DNA of 64,000 nucleotides. It comes from Azolla caroliniana. Taxonomy: Eukaryota > Polypodiophyta. Where the stretch lies: NCBI GenBank assembly GCA_043228905.1, contig JBHGNT010000005.1, positions 5,456,001 to 5,520,000 of the forward strand. Reading direction: 5' to 3'. Position numbers and translations under genes: made by a program. Under the pieces are notes generated by a model that saw only the letters and a list, made by a program, of their open reading frames with translations, was not told the origin of the DNA and did no database searches. Of this stretch, positions 11,801-22,399 are shown one piece after another (position 1 is the first letter of the stretch; each line of letters opens with the position of its first letter).

Positions 11801-14800
11801 AACACCAGTTTTCAAAATAACTTACAGCAGTGCTCTCATCTAGCATCTCTCTGCTCCTCAAATAACTTGAAAATTCACCTCTACATGGAAAACATAAACG
11901 GTTGGATTCTTTGATATAAGAAGTATGTATAGTTCTATGAAACCATCAACAGTACACATTCAGCTAAGAAGATGGATCTTAGTTAAAAGTAAATAAGCAT
12001 TTACACATGACGTCTAATGCCTTACCCACTAACATACTCCAATATCAAATATACACACTTATCATCTTTGCAATAACCAAGCAAATTCACAATGAAAGGG
12101 AACTCGATCATCTTAAGGATTTCCTTCTCAGCTTTAACATGATCCAACTGTAAACATGAACTTCAGACACACAATCATTAAAAATGAACCATGACCCAAG
12201 GCAATGTTCAAACACACTACCATAATATTGAGTGTTACTAGATGTAGGTGTCCATTCCTTTTACAATGCATCAAAGATGTAATGAAAAGATCACTAAACC
12301 ATACATGGGTCAGTCAATTCACAATGTTTAGCATATACCAACAACTTGACATATCCATACATGAGAAAACTAAACATATGAGCTATGTATCCATGATTGT
12401 GAAATGTATTTATATAATGTGTGTGTGCTTGTGTGGATGCATATACTAGGAAAAACCTTTAATACATTAAATAATCATAAAATTATGAAACAAAAATGCG
12501 TTGGACGACAAGAAAGCATAGAAAAGCTTCATATCGAGGACTTAATTGGCTTCTTGGACCCTCATATAAACCTTCAAACCAACTATAAATTAATTATATT
12601 ATTGGATACTTACTTGTTTAGTGTTCAAAATGATGGCTTTTGATAAACACTTCACCGCACATATAATATTTGATTTGATGTGTCTGGCAATAAATACTTG
12701 TCCAAAATTACCAGCACCAAGGATTTGTCCAAGCTCAAAATCTTCAATCTCACAGTTCTCAAACCAAATCTGCAACGGCATAGCTAAAAACTCGCAAAAA
12801 TGTGAAGGCAACAATAATATAATGCAATAAAAACTTCAGAAAATGCCTTCTTTGGTCGATCTTAAAAAAGTATTCTAAAGTAAATGCAATAAACATTTTT
12901 ATATGGTCGTCAAAACTGTAAATCTACAAATATCGATTTTAAGAATTTCTAATTGGCATAAAATTAAGCTATTGGAACACATCATAGAAGAAATCACCAA
13001 GGAACTGCTTTGAAACTAAAAATCTGATGAGAGATGTTCAACTTCACACAAGTATAGCATATCAAACATCATTGCATTGTATTATATTAGTGTACAGTAC
13101 AAATGTTACAAGGGTACAAAGCATCAGCCAAAACAAAGAAGCACTTAGCTAAAATTCTTCATTTTGACTCCTAAAGACTATATAAGGCCAACATAAAGTA
13201 GTTTGTAGAGACCTTTTTCCCAAGCTGTAATTTCCAACATTGTTTCTAAATCCACCTCATGACAAGTCGATTTCCAAGAGTTTGAAGCCATTACATGGAT
13301 ATAGTGTCAATTAGATATCATTCATGTCTAAGTTCAACCAAATGAATAATACCTTGTATCACATAAACTACAAAACACTAGTTGATAACCCGAGACAATT
13401 TGACCACAGTAGCTTTCCATCACACCAGTTTATGCTACAGTCATAACAACCTCTTAGTTCACTTTCATCTATCATATGGAAACATCAAAATACATCTTAA
13501 GACATTTTTTCACTGTGACACTCCAAAACGGCAGATTACTGCACTGGCATTGTGAGCTTCTAGAATAAAACGTGGAATATTAAGTTTATCTCAGGAAAGA
13601 TGACTAAATTTTTTTTTTGTGATACGGCGGCTATCATGACAATTTTTTGGGGTAACACAATGTATTCAAGCTAAATCCTATTAGTAAGCTAGCTTTTATC
13701 AAACGGAACACTAAGACTCAAATATCACTAAGGTTTTCGATGAATAACCTTTGGGTGTATCCATTGAACAACCTTACTAACTAAGCTACATACACTCACT
13801 CTCTCTCTCTCTCTCTCTCTCTGACACAATCCCTGCCATTGGTTACATTTGATTATGCTTTCCACATATCTTTGAACAAACTCAATCCTTGCATGAACTT
13901 CTCTCGCAATGACAATGTACATTAACTGCGACATTTATTTATAACGTTCTTGAAATTTCACATGTATTACGTGAAAAATGTTATATTTTTGGTTTTGTAG
14001 GTCATACTTGATCTCTGAAGACGATAATAAATCTATATATCTAAATTTTAAAATGATGTATAAACGGGCCCACCAGCATTGTACTATAGACCTCAATAGT
14101 CCATTTGTACCATACACCTCGAGATACCTGATGTAGTCAAACACAACCTTATATGATGGGGACTTGGGAGAGTAAATCTTCTGGAGCGAAAACTTACTCA
14201 AGGGGTAATAAAAGTTCCCTAGTTGCAATGCCGAAAGTTGCAACATAAAAACCCGAATGGCTCTAGCAATTAGGCATGTAACCTTAGGTATTCCCATTCG
14301 AAATGTGTCGGTGTTATAAAGTTACTTCCTGTCAAAGAAACAATTTTGCATGATATGGAAACAGAGATTGTCATCCTTGTCCAACACTCTAACCCGCCAT
14401 CATACACATAAGCTAATGTGCCATGTAAACAATGACTTCACCACTAACCAACTCCTATCTTCGAGCAACTTATGATGGACATCATTGACGTGCATTGCGA
14501 GTACTGATTTTTTTGTTTATGATCATATCCAGGAAGTAAATGAAATCTGGTTTGCATAGTCCTGAAGGCCATAATTTGACTGTGTAGCACTAAAATAAAA
14601 TCAAAACTGAGAGTTTCTTTTCCATCCCAATGCAGGAGTCAAGATGTATGTATGTCTATCTGTCTGTCTGTATCCGTCTATGTCTCTCTGTGTGGCGTTC
14701 CTCTGTGTACGCGCAGAATGAAAAGGCAAAAGAATGATGATTGAGAGTTAGAATGGTAGCGGCACCTTAGAGTAGGCATGAGAGAGGGGAGGTTCAATCG

Positions 14801-14858
14801 GATGGGCGGGGGCGGCCTTCTGCTTCTTGGTGAAGATGCGCAGGATCATGGGGGACAT
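8831..14858 (-). CDS. cAMP-dependent protein kinase catalytic subunit (PKA-C)
   Basis: Twelve exons on the minus strand join in phase with GT-AG introns: 14858-14766, 12769-12614, 12147-12026, 11880-11826, 11689-11615, 11504-11411, 11289-11226, 10181-10120, 9988-9922, 9839-9792, 9578-9461, 8941-8831. They encode 354 residues, about the length of animal PKA-C. Visible: Gly-loop G49-A-G-N-F-G54, AVK with Lys71, alpha-C Glu90, YRDLKPEN with Asp165, DFG at 183-185, activation loop [15 protein letters not shown] with phospho-site Thr196, then the AGC tail (NFVVDYST) ending in FVNF at the C-terminus. Positions run one behind mammalian PKA (Lys72, Asp166, Thr197), and FxxF as the last four residues is a PKA hallmark. 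It would phosphorylate Ser/Thr in the cytosol, released by cAMP from a regulatory subunit not in this window. The start is the first ATG after an in-frame TGA. Intron 1 is about 2 kb and holds a SINE relic. Family call is firm; expression is unknown. Confidence 0.93.
9335..9357. repeat. (AT)n microsatellite in PKA last intron
   Basis: Simple TA dinucleotide run inside the intron between the last two PKA exons. Confidence 0.9.
13735..13825 (-). mobile_element. SINE relic with (CT)n, in PKA intron 1
   Basis: Read on the minus strand, a (GA)n run leads into tatgtagcttagttagtaagg and then ttcaatgga. This matches the 5' head of the SINE copies at 25333 and 28107 (tgtagctcagttggtaagg). Only the tRNA A-box part and some following bases remain. 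As in the other copies, the 5' end abuts a GA tract. Confidence 0.6.
13935..14035 (+). repeat. Dispersed repeat, copy 2 (in PKA intron 1)
   Basis: Shares gttcttgaa, cacatgta, ggtcatacttga and cgataataaa with the copy at 1385-1515, in the same order and orientation. Confidence 0.5.
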
Positions 14859-14984
14859 TGGCAGGCCACGACGAGGTCAAAAAAGGAGGAATGTCGAAGA
14901 TGAAGGAATAAGAAGAAGAGAAGGCTTGATTACAGGGAGGAGAGGGAGGGTTCGCTGTGTCTGTGTGTTCTACCCCTGTTTCGC

Positions 14985-15022
14985 TTCGCAGCAGGAGCAG
15001 GAGCAGGAGCAGGAGCAGCAGG
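14985..15022. repeat. (GGAGCA)n-type repeat upstream of PKA
   Basis: About five near-perfect copies of a caggag hexamer lie 130-165 bases upstream of the PKA start codon. They probably fall in the promoter or 5' leader. Confidence 0.8.
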
Positions 15023-15059
15023 GGAAGAGGAGAGGAGGCAGGCAGCAACGAAGAGATGT

Positions 15060-15062
<3 letters not shown>

Positions 15063-15092
<30 letters not shown>
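15063..15092. repeat. (GA)n tract upstream of PKA
   Basis: Read in the PKA sense this is a (CT)n tract about 205-235 bases before the start codon. CT-rich leaders are common in plant promoters and 5' UTRs. Confidence 0.9.
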
Positions 15093-15095
<3 letters not shown>

Positions 15096-15097
15096 AG

Positions 15098-15366
15098 CCA
15101 AAGAAAGGATGGGTGGACGGACATTTTTGGAGACAAGCTAAATTTTGGGAATGGGTGGACATATTTGGAGCCAATTTTGGTTCGGTTGCCAAAGAAAGGA
15201 TGGGTGGACGGACATATTTGGAGACAAGCTAAATTTTGGGGATGGGTGGACATATTTGGAGACGATTTTGGTTTGGTGGCCGAAGAAAGGTTGGGTGGAC
15301 GGACATATTTGGAGACAAGCTAAATTTTGGGGATGGGTGGACATATTTGGAGACGATTTTGGTTTG
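15098..15366. repeat. Minisatellite, 91-bp unit, three copies
   Basis: The unit contains gatgggtggacggacat, gagacaagctaaattttgg, gatgggtggacatatttgg and gattttggtttggt. Copies start near 15100, 15191 and 15282; the last is cut at about 15365. Each unit contains two related half-units (gatgggtgga...catatttggaga), so the array is partly hierarchical. Copies differ at only a few bases, which suggests recent amplification. It lies about 240 bases upstream of the PKA start codon. Confidence 0.9.
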
Positions 15367-15664
15367 GGCCCATTTGATCTCCTCGATAAATCTGACGATG
15401 AATCATATCATATATCATTTGTGTCTGTTGTCTCTCTCTTTGGTCAGACTCAACCCTTCCTTCTTGTGTTGTGCCACCACGTCCGAACCTTTTGGTTGGC
15501 CCAATCCTCATGAGACCCAAGAACTTGTCCGGACCACGTTTTCTCTTCTTCAAATCTCGACTCGTCCAATTCACCCTAATGGCAAGCTATCAATTAGGCT
15601 TTTTAACAACACCCACCATCATGTCGCCTATGTTCACAACCCTAACTTTCACGCATCCTTCTTA

Positions 15665-15875
15665 TCTTCTCTCGCTCTCTCTCTTTCTGTGTAAAAGCAC
15701 ACAATTATATTGATTGTATGTAGGGAGAGGGACATAGCCGCTAGAAAACCATAATATGCACTTGAGGAAATGATCCCCACAACATCAAGAAATTCCACAT
15801 AAGAGTACCTTTCAACTTCTCCATATAGGCTTTCACCCCATGTCTACTATCAAACATCAAACAGGAAAGTCTACA
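15665..15875 (-). mobile_element. LINE 3' end, GA-tail family
   Basis: Read on the minus strand it gives DSRHGVKAYMEKLKG, a frame matching the 27.9-kb copy (DNRHGVKSYIKKLKG). It continues through gaggaaatgatcccc and the terminal caatataattgtgtgctttt, and ends in a (GA)n-rich tail, seen on the plus strand as tctctcgctctctctctt at 15670-15690. This is a 5'-truncated insertion of about 200 bases. Confidence 0.75.
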
Positions 15876-15949
15876 TGCCGCTTTAGCCAAATGGTTTAGG
15901 CTTGAGTTGAGCCGTTGCCGATCCCTAGTACTTACGTTCATTAGCAAAG

Positions 15950-16060
15950 TACTTGAACATCAAAGTCCACCACTCAAATCTACGTGAACATAGTTCACAT
16001 TCGATCTCCTTTGGTCATAATATACTTGACCATTGAAAACGACAATAAAAATATCCCAAC
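15950..16060 (+). repeat. Dispersed repeat, copy 3
   Basis: Shares ttgaacatc, ggtcataatatacttgacc and gaaaacgacaataaa with the copies at 1.4 and 13.9 kb. Confidence 0.45.
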
Positions 16061-16122
16061 ATGGATGATAACGAGCGAACTACAAAAACCTCTGCATCTC
16101 GTGGAGTGATGAGAAACCAGGT

Positions 16123-16137
16123 GGGGGGGGGGGGGGG
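16123..16137. repeat. Poly-G run
   Basis: Fifteen consecutive G. A similar T-then-G run is at 57841-57870. Confidence 0.95.
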
Positions 16138-16327
16138 TGACATGGGGAAGATATATATATGCAAGGATGTGTTAGATAGATGGCACGAAGGCGAAGACGT
16201 CGACAATCGCTCTAAAGAACGCGATACCGGTGGGTCTCTCTGGAAAGGGGAGCAGGCGAGAGAGGGGGCTATATAGAAAGATGGATGTTGCGATCAGCCT
16301 AGGGTGACACATGACGTCACAGCTACA

Positions 16328-16421
16328 TCGATATATATGCATGCATGCATGCATGTATGCATGCATGCATGCATGTATGTATGCATGTGAGTGTGTATGT
16401 ATGTATGTATGTATGTATATA
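16328..16421. repeat. ATGC/ATGT tetranucleotide repeat
   Basis: About 20 tetranucleotide units, first atgc interrupted by atgt, then mainly atgt. It lies upstream of the serine-rich gene. Confidence 0.95.
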
Positions 16422-16637
16422 CTACGAAGTAAAAAAGAATGCTTTCCATTGTAGAGCTACAAATAAACAATGAAATAGGGAGGGGTATTTTTGTGAATAT
16501 GTATAAAGTTAATTATTATGGCCGTTTGAGAGAAAAGGCCCACGTTCTCTGCAACGTCCCTTTTTTCCTGCTCCTGAAAAACCCAACGACAGACAGAGAG
16601 AAAGAGCAGGGGAGACAGAAACACAGAAAGAAACACA

Positions 16638-16676
16638 AAAGAAGAAGAAGAAGAAGAAGAAGAAGAAGAAGAAGAG
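16638..16676 (+). repeat. (GAA)n in the 5' leader of the next gene
   Basis: About 12 GAA/AAG units end about 35 bases before the ATG at 16710, so this is probably 5' UTR. Confidence 0.9.
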
Positions 16677-16709
16677 GAAGGAATCGCAGCTACAGACAGT
16701 AGTTTCGAC

Positions 16710-18307
16710 ATGGCGAGTATCGTCATAGGCAAGCGCCAGCGTTGGCACAAGCTTTGCGTTGATGATGATGGCCCCGAGAAAAGGCCCAAAAACGAAGAAG
16801 ACACAACTCACCTCCTCCAGAACCATACTACTAACCCTAACCCTAACCCTAACCCTAACCCTGTCCCTAACCCTAAATCGAAAGCTAACCCCAAACTCAA
16901 AACTTCCCGTGAATCTCACCCTGACCTTAGTCTTGTGGCCCATCCTTCTCCTCCCCGACCTCCTCCCCGTCTTGTTCGGAGACCAGAAGAATGGGAAACC
17001 GACATGATTTCCTACCTTGCTGCAAGCAGGTTGTGCAGAGAAGAAGCCATGGCTTGTTCCGTGTTATCAGATCAAATTCCGCTTGATTTGAGTCTCGTCA
17101 ACAAGAAGAGGAGCAAGAAGAACAAGATGATGACAAAGAGAAAGACGAGCATTCCCTCATGTCCATGTCCATGTCCATCTTCCTCTTCCTCCTCTTCTTC
17201 GTCTCGTCTTTCTTCGTCTTCATCATCATCATCATCTTCTTCGTCATCATCTAAATCTTTGAATTTGAGTAGATCATGGGGAGGAAATCTCAAGAAGATT
17301 CTTTGCAAACAATTCATGCCATTCTCAACCAGCAATAGCGTGTCGAGGATCCTTCAAGCTAGAAACAATGTAAGTAGACTCCATGAAAATCTCTCCTTTT
17401 TAATCATTGATTATATATGTTTGTTTGCTACAACAATAGTATCATAACAAAAATGACCAAGAAAGGGTGCAAAATGGTTAGAGAGTTATAGGGTCGAAGA
17501 GATGATTTAGTAGTGATTGGAAACTTGAGTTCTATGAATACTTAAAGAAAAATGGCCAAAGAAGATGAAATAGTTTGTAGGGACATATGGAGTAGGTTTA
17601 AGAGATAAGTGTTACTAAATTTAGCAATCTATCTATCTGTATCTATGTCTTTAGATAATACAGGCTCTTCCTACATGCTTAGACTGATGTTTTGCATCCG
17701 GTATACTTCTAAGAAATTAGTCTCACTAATTATAGAATGATGTGTCTATCTATCTATCTATCTATCTATAGACAACACATTCTTGATATATTGTTAGAAT
17801 GAGGAGCAAAAGACACATGACATAATTGTATCTGATAAATTTAGGTTTTGGAAAGGAGAGAGTGTCCAAAAAACAAGGGATATTTTCTAGGAATAATGCC
17901 CTAAAAAGGACATAATCTAGGAACAATGTCCAAAAAACAGGGACCTAATTTAGGTATGATGCCCCCTCCCTCAAGAAGACATAAAGCACGGATATTGGGA
18001 TAGTTTTTAAATGGTAGAAGAGTAATTTGTTATGTATAGATATTCGAAAAGAGAAAGTATAGATTGAAGAGATTCGTTAGTACTATCTCCAAAAAATATT
18101 ATAATTTCGGAAATCTGTCCGGAAAAGGGCATAATACATGATAGAGAAGCTGTTTCTATGCATTGAATGCAGGTGTTGGAGATTAGGAAAATGGATGGTC
18201 ACACACTACCTCTCATCATGGAAGAAGGAGGTCCAAAGAAGAAACTTATGGATAGAAACATTAAGCCTAGCGATCCTTATGGTGATGAGAACAAGCCAAT
18301 GGCTTAA
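16710..18307 (+). CDS. Serine-rich basic protein of unknown function
   Basis: Two exons, 16710-17369 and 18173-18307, join in phase 0 (AAT|GTAAGT donor, GCAG acceptor) and encode 264 residues ending ENKPMA. The order is: a basic N-terminus (MASIVIGKRQRWHK), an Asn-Pro dipeptide run encoded by a CCCTAA repeat, a proline-rich stretch, EEWETDMISYLAASRL, an LDLSL motif of EAR-repressor type (LxLxL), a Lys-rich putative nuclear localisation signal (KKRSKKNK), a poly-Ser tract of about 35 residues, and a C-terminal block (SWGGNLKKILCKQF...) crossing the intron. The last block faintly recalls plant B3/DUF313 domains, but I cannot establish that and the B3 core would be incomplete. A nuclear role is only inferred. 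Clean splice sites and an open 220-codon exon support a real gene, though low-complexity sequence lengthens it. Confidence 0.6.
16832..16878 (+). repeat. Telomere-like CCCTAA repeat within coding sequence
   Basis: Six near-perfect ccctaa hexamers (one changed to ccctgt) encode alternating Asn-Pro. The unit is the six-base form, not the seven-base CCCTAAA usual for plant telomeres. Confidence 0.9.
17740..17770. repeat. (TCTA)n in the intron
   Basis: About seven tcta units in the single intron of the serine-rich gene. Confidence 0.9.
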
Positions 18308-20770
18308 CTATTCTTGATGTGAATAGAAACAGAATAGAAGAATGATATAAATTCTATTCTTTCCTATTCACCAAGGAATAAATTGTGTTTGTATATTATT
18401 GATTATTCTTTTTGGGGCATCTCAATAACTGAAATTAGTAGTCTCTAAAGAGAGTTGTTTATCAGTAAGAGAGCTATATATATATATACCATTACTGAGG
18501 TCCTTATACGAATCAATTGATGTCCACCTATTGTGATAACGTGTTATGGTTTATGATCCATTGCATTGTTATGCTCTTTTTCTACAATAATTGGAATGAT
18601 CATTCTTTGCTAGCATATCCAAATTCTAGATATTATGTGCATTTTGTGTTTCAGTACACTCGCTCTTTTCATTCCCATTTTATTATATGACATTTAAACT
18701 TTGATGGAACGGTAGATAGAAGTTGGATGTATTTGGTTTTTTTTAATGTGAATCGTTGAAATATAAACTTCAAAGGATGAGGGATCTTCTTCTATCTATG
18801 AAAGGTTTGCTAATATGTCAGTAAAAAATATTCTTGCATATACTTCGATCGGTGACGGTTCATAAAATATGGCTTACGAGTTTAAACGGTTTGGTCCGGT
18901 TTGAGGGTTCAACAATATGGTTTTTGAACCTTTATCGTTTTGTGGGTTAAACGGTTTTGAATGGCAAGATAAAAGGACTAAGAGGCTAAATGGTTTAAAT
19001 AGCTCAATATTTTAGTGTTATGACACTTTCTTGAATATTAAATTTTAATCATTATTGAACAATTCTTATAAGGATTGTCTTTGTGATTCCATACAGGATA
19101 GGAGGTGAAAACTCATAGAAGTGTTAGCGTTAGAATTAAGTGATTATTAACATATATATATTATAATCTTTGAAAATTTTGAGTACACTATCATCAATCC
19201 TTCAATAATTTGATTTATGTCAAAACCAAAACCGAACTGTGAAACTGCAACTTAATGATCTACTAAAGGATAAGTTCAAGTTGTAAAAACAAGTGGAGAA
19301 ATGAGCTTTGAGCAATGAAAACATTCAAAAAGAAGTAAAAGATAAAGAGAGAACATTCAAAAAGAGTTTTTAATTAGTTAATTATTTTGATCCCTTTAAA
19401 GTTTAAGTAGCACAATGCTGAGTTTTAGCATTATAAAAGAACAATAATTTCGACTTAAAAAAACTGTCATTTCTTGCAGCAACAATGTGTCATGTTGTTG
19501 GGAATGTTCCTATTCTAGTATGTTTGCACCCTTAGATTTCAACAAGCTCAAGTTGTGATATGTGAAGAACAACCTCCACATTATAGAACCCATTGTAGAG
19601 TTCTCTATTGTGTTTCTAACTATTGAGCTAATGTACAAAATAACTGACAATTGGGTGAAGCTCAATGGGAATTGAGACAATGCATTACGATGCTCCTGAT
19701 CATCATTTTATGTAGAAGTTTGCAAATCTTGATTGTTAATGTAGTGATACTAGGTATCAATCACGATTAGGGAGGTACATGATGGAAAGGCAAAATACCA
19801 TCATGGTTTCATATTGTAAGAAACAAGAATTTTGTTTTCGAAGATTTGTTTTACAATGAAAAGTCATTTCTTCCAACCAACGTAGATATTGGTAGGCTTT
19901 CAATCTTTTGAACATTAACAAGCACAAGTTGTGATATGTCAAGAACAACATGCACATTATAGAACCCATTATATCACTTGTATCACTCGTGGTGCTCAAC
20001 TCATTACATTAACTTACTAGGCTAACATTGAGGGTTATGGTGATCTACAAAAAGCCTTAAGAAATTGTCACTTCCCCGTGCTATTAAATTTTCTTTTCTT
20101 CTTCTTTTTGGAAAAACTAAAGTTTCTTTGATCTCATACATTTTTTATACTGAACATGACTAAGGGGGTTGTGCTCTAGAACTGTATAAGTTCAACCTTT
20201 TACACAACCAACTCATTTATTCATCTCGTTCCATCATCAATTGTTGTGGGCATGGGCAGGAGACCATTTCTATTTTTAGTTGCACAATTAAATGGCTCAA
20301 ATATGTAAGGAGGAAGCCCAAATTACATATCAACAAATGCATACCACGTAAAAATCTGAGTGGTTATATCAATCCTTTTGGGCATTTAATGTATGTAATT
20401 AGTCTACTCTTTTCTTCGAAAGCAGAACTACAAATGGATGAATTCGTACATTATCTCTTGAAGTAAAAAGCATACCATGTATTTGCATGTGCGCAATCTG
20501 TAAAGGACACATGTAGAGACTAACAAGGGCCTCTTTGTCGGTAATTATGTAGTACCATCAACATGCATACATGTGTACATGGTGGAGATATTAACATACC
20601 TCTTGAGGAGAAAATGAATATGACCTTTTTGAAGGTACACAAGCACTTATATGAATGTTTCCTTTGCAAGTACTAGACAATTGCAAATATATCTATATAC
20701 ATAATATTCTTGGCAAATCTTTATTTTTGATAAAGGAGAAAATGTTCATGATATGATCTATATTTGTTAG
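18308..20770. other. No gene seen
   Basis: AT-rich sequence without a recognisable exon. It includes aaacggttt/ggtccggttt words near 18885-18960 like those at 56760-57090. A locally duplicated phrase (caagttgtgatatgt(c)aagaacaac) occurs near 19550 and 19923. Confidence 0.5.
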
Positions 20771-20772
20771 TA

Positions 20773-21440
20773 TGTCCTTTTTTTTTCCAAAAAAAAAACT
20801 CCTTCCATTAGTTATAAAATTTTACAAACGAGATGATTATGTACAAATCCCTATAGGGACGCGAAAGTTTCATCTTATATGGATGCCCACTAACTCAAGA
20901 AAGGGAGAGGACGACCATTGTTGGATGAAGGCTATTCGTTGTCTTCAACTCCATCGGAGCCGCCCTTAAGGCCATCATATTGGCTCTTTAGAGTGGCTAC
21001 AATTTCACTCCATATTTCTTGTAGTAACCTTGTTGGATGTGCGGTTTGGTTGGAGAAAACTCGTTTACACCATTTTTTCCATAGAATCCAAAGAGTTATT
21101 GGGCTGACCAATTCCAACACAACTTGAGATTTGTCATTAAGAGGAGTTGAGTGGACATTGCTGCTAGTGGAGAAAAAAACCTCTTGTGCTTTTATCACCA
21201 AAGTCATCCCCTCCTCCTGATGCTTGTATATGCCAACTGGGCCTGCCATGATAGCCAACATATATTTCCCCACTTGATTGAGCCTTGCACATGGCATAAT
21301 TGCAACAAGCGACCAACCCCCCGCCATATTCGATGGGACGTTGAGCAGTCCCACAAAGCGTGTCGTATTGATTCTATTGCATGTGGGCACTCTACACAAT
21401 TAGGAGAGCTAAGGTTCCCACGTTGCCATACTCCCACCGG
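20773..21440 (-). mobile_element. LINE 3' end with zf-RVT domain, T(n)GGA(n) tail
   Basis: Minus-strand frames read MGVWQRGNLSSPNCVECPHA, ESIRHALWDCSTSHRIWRGV and, in a shifted frame, ITLWILWKKWCKRVFSNQTA then IWSEIVATLKSQYDGLKGG. C-x2-C followed by H-x4-W-x-C is the pattern of the reverse-transcriptase zinc-binding domain at the end of plant LINE ORF2. The element ends at its low-coordinate side with a T-run, CC, then an A-run (minus-strand TTTTGGAAAA). Just inside are gttataaaattttac and tccctatagggacgcg, also present in the small insertion at 63710-63820. It is 5'-truncated and frameshifted. Confidence 0.8.
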
Positions 21441-21629
21441 TATGGACTTATGTATTAATAGTCATTGGAACGCTTTCCCACATCGACTTTTGAGTATGAA
21501 AATTAATTATCAACAACTATAATATCCAAATCATCCATATTTCAATATTCGTTCAACATATCGTACCTTTGAGGTAAATTCAAAGTAATGAAACAAATGC
21601 ATGCTATGTTGAATAATGCTTGGAGTCTT

Positions 21630-21705
21630 AGTTAATTCAAGCACTATAATGACCTAGTTAATTCAAGCACTATAATGAACTAGTTAATTCAAGCACTGAA
21701 TGACC
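21630..21705. repeat. Tandem repeat, about 30-bp unit
   Basis: Two and a half copies of a unit containing gttaattcaagcactataatga in direct succession. Confidence 0.85.
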
Positions 21706-22399
21706 AATCCTCAATCTTTTCAATGCACAATAAAGTTGAGCATTTGAGTTCATGAGAGACATTATTGAGTAAAGTTTGTGAGACTAGTCCAGTTCCCATG
21801 GAACCATGTGTTTTGTTGGGAGAAAAGTTGGAAATATGTAATAATATGTTTGGTTTGATTTCATGGTCATGAGTGTGCATATGGCAAGAATGCCACTCCG
21901 GTGTACCATAATTTCCAAAATGCTTCTCAAGTTTACAAATTCCTCTACATCATTCCCAAGATGCCACAAACTCCATATTCAACATTACTCTATAGAGTCA
22001 TAACTCCATGCCTTCAAATAAATTGTTCTTGTCTTGCAACTTAGAATTACTTTTCAAATTTCCTAATATTCGAATCTCAACCTTATAGAAAAATGATGAT
22101 GAGTTGTGGATTAAGAAGCTAATTTTGTGAATATTAATTTATTTCAACTAAACTAATCTATTCAATACTTTCATAGCTAGTAGTATCCCACACTTAAATT
22201 TACTGTTGGCTCTTGATGGTTAGTGTGATTAGGCATCAATCCTTTGATGATATTTGGAATTTGTTGTAATTAGACGTGGATAAAGTATGGCATAGATAGA
22301 TTTTATTATTCTCCTCCTTACAAGTCAAATATGATCTATTGGACCACAAGAGAAAATTTTCACTAGTATAGTTGGAGTTAATGGCCCTCAATCTTTAAC

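Noticed and set aside
13935-14297. 120-codon open frame on the minus strand
   Set aside because: It lies inside PKA intron 1 and overlaps a dispersed repeat. The text matches no family I know.
14985-15092. CRISPR-like or phased repeats
   Set aside because: These are simple hexamer and dinucleotide repeats without spacers, in a plant genome.
15145-15694. Overlapping plus-strand frames of 122 and 152 codons
   Set aside because: They arise from the 91-bp minisatellite, whose length keeps frames open; the repeated GWTDIFGDKLNFG text is a repeat artefact.
16509-16943. Minus-strand frame of 144 codons with poly-Phe and RVRVRV repeats
   Set aside because: Antisense of the (GAA)n leader and the CCCTAA array of the plus-strand serine-rich gene.
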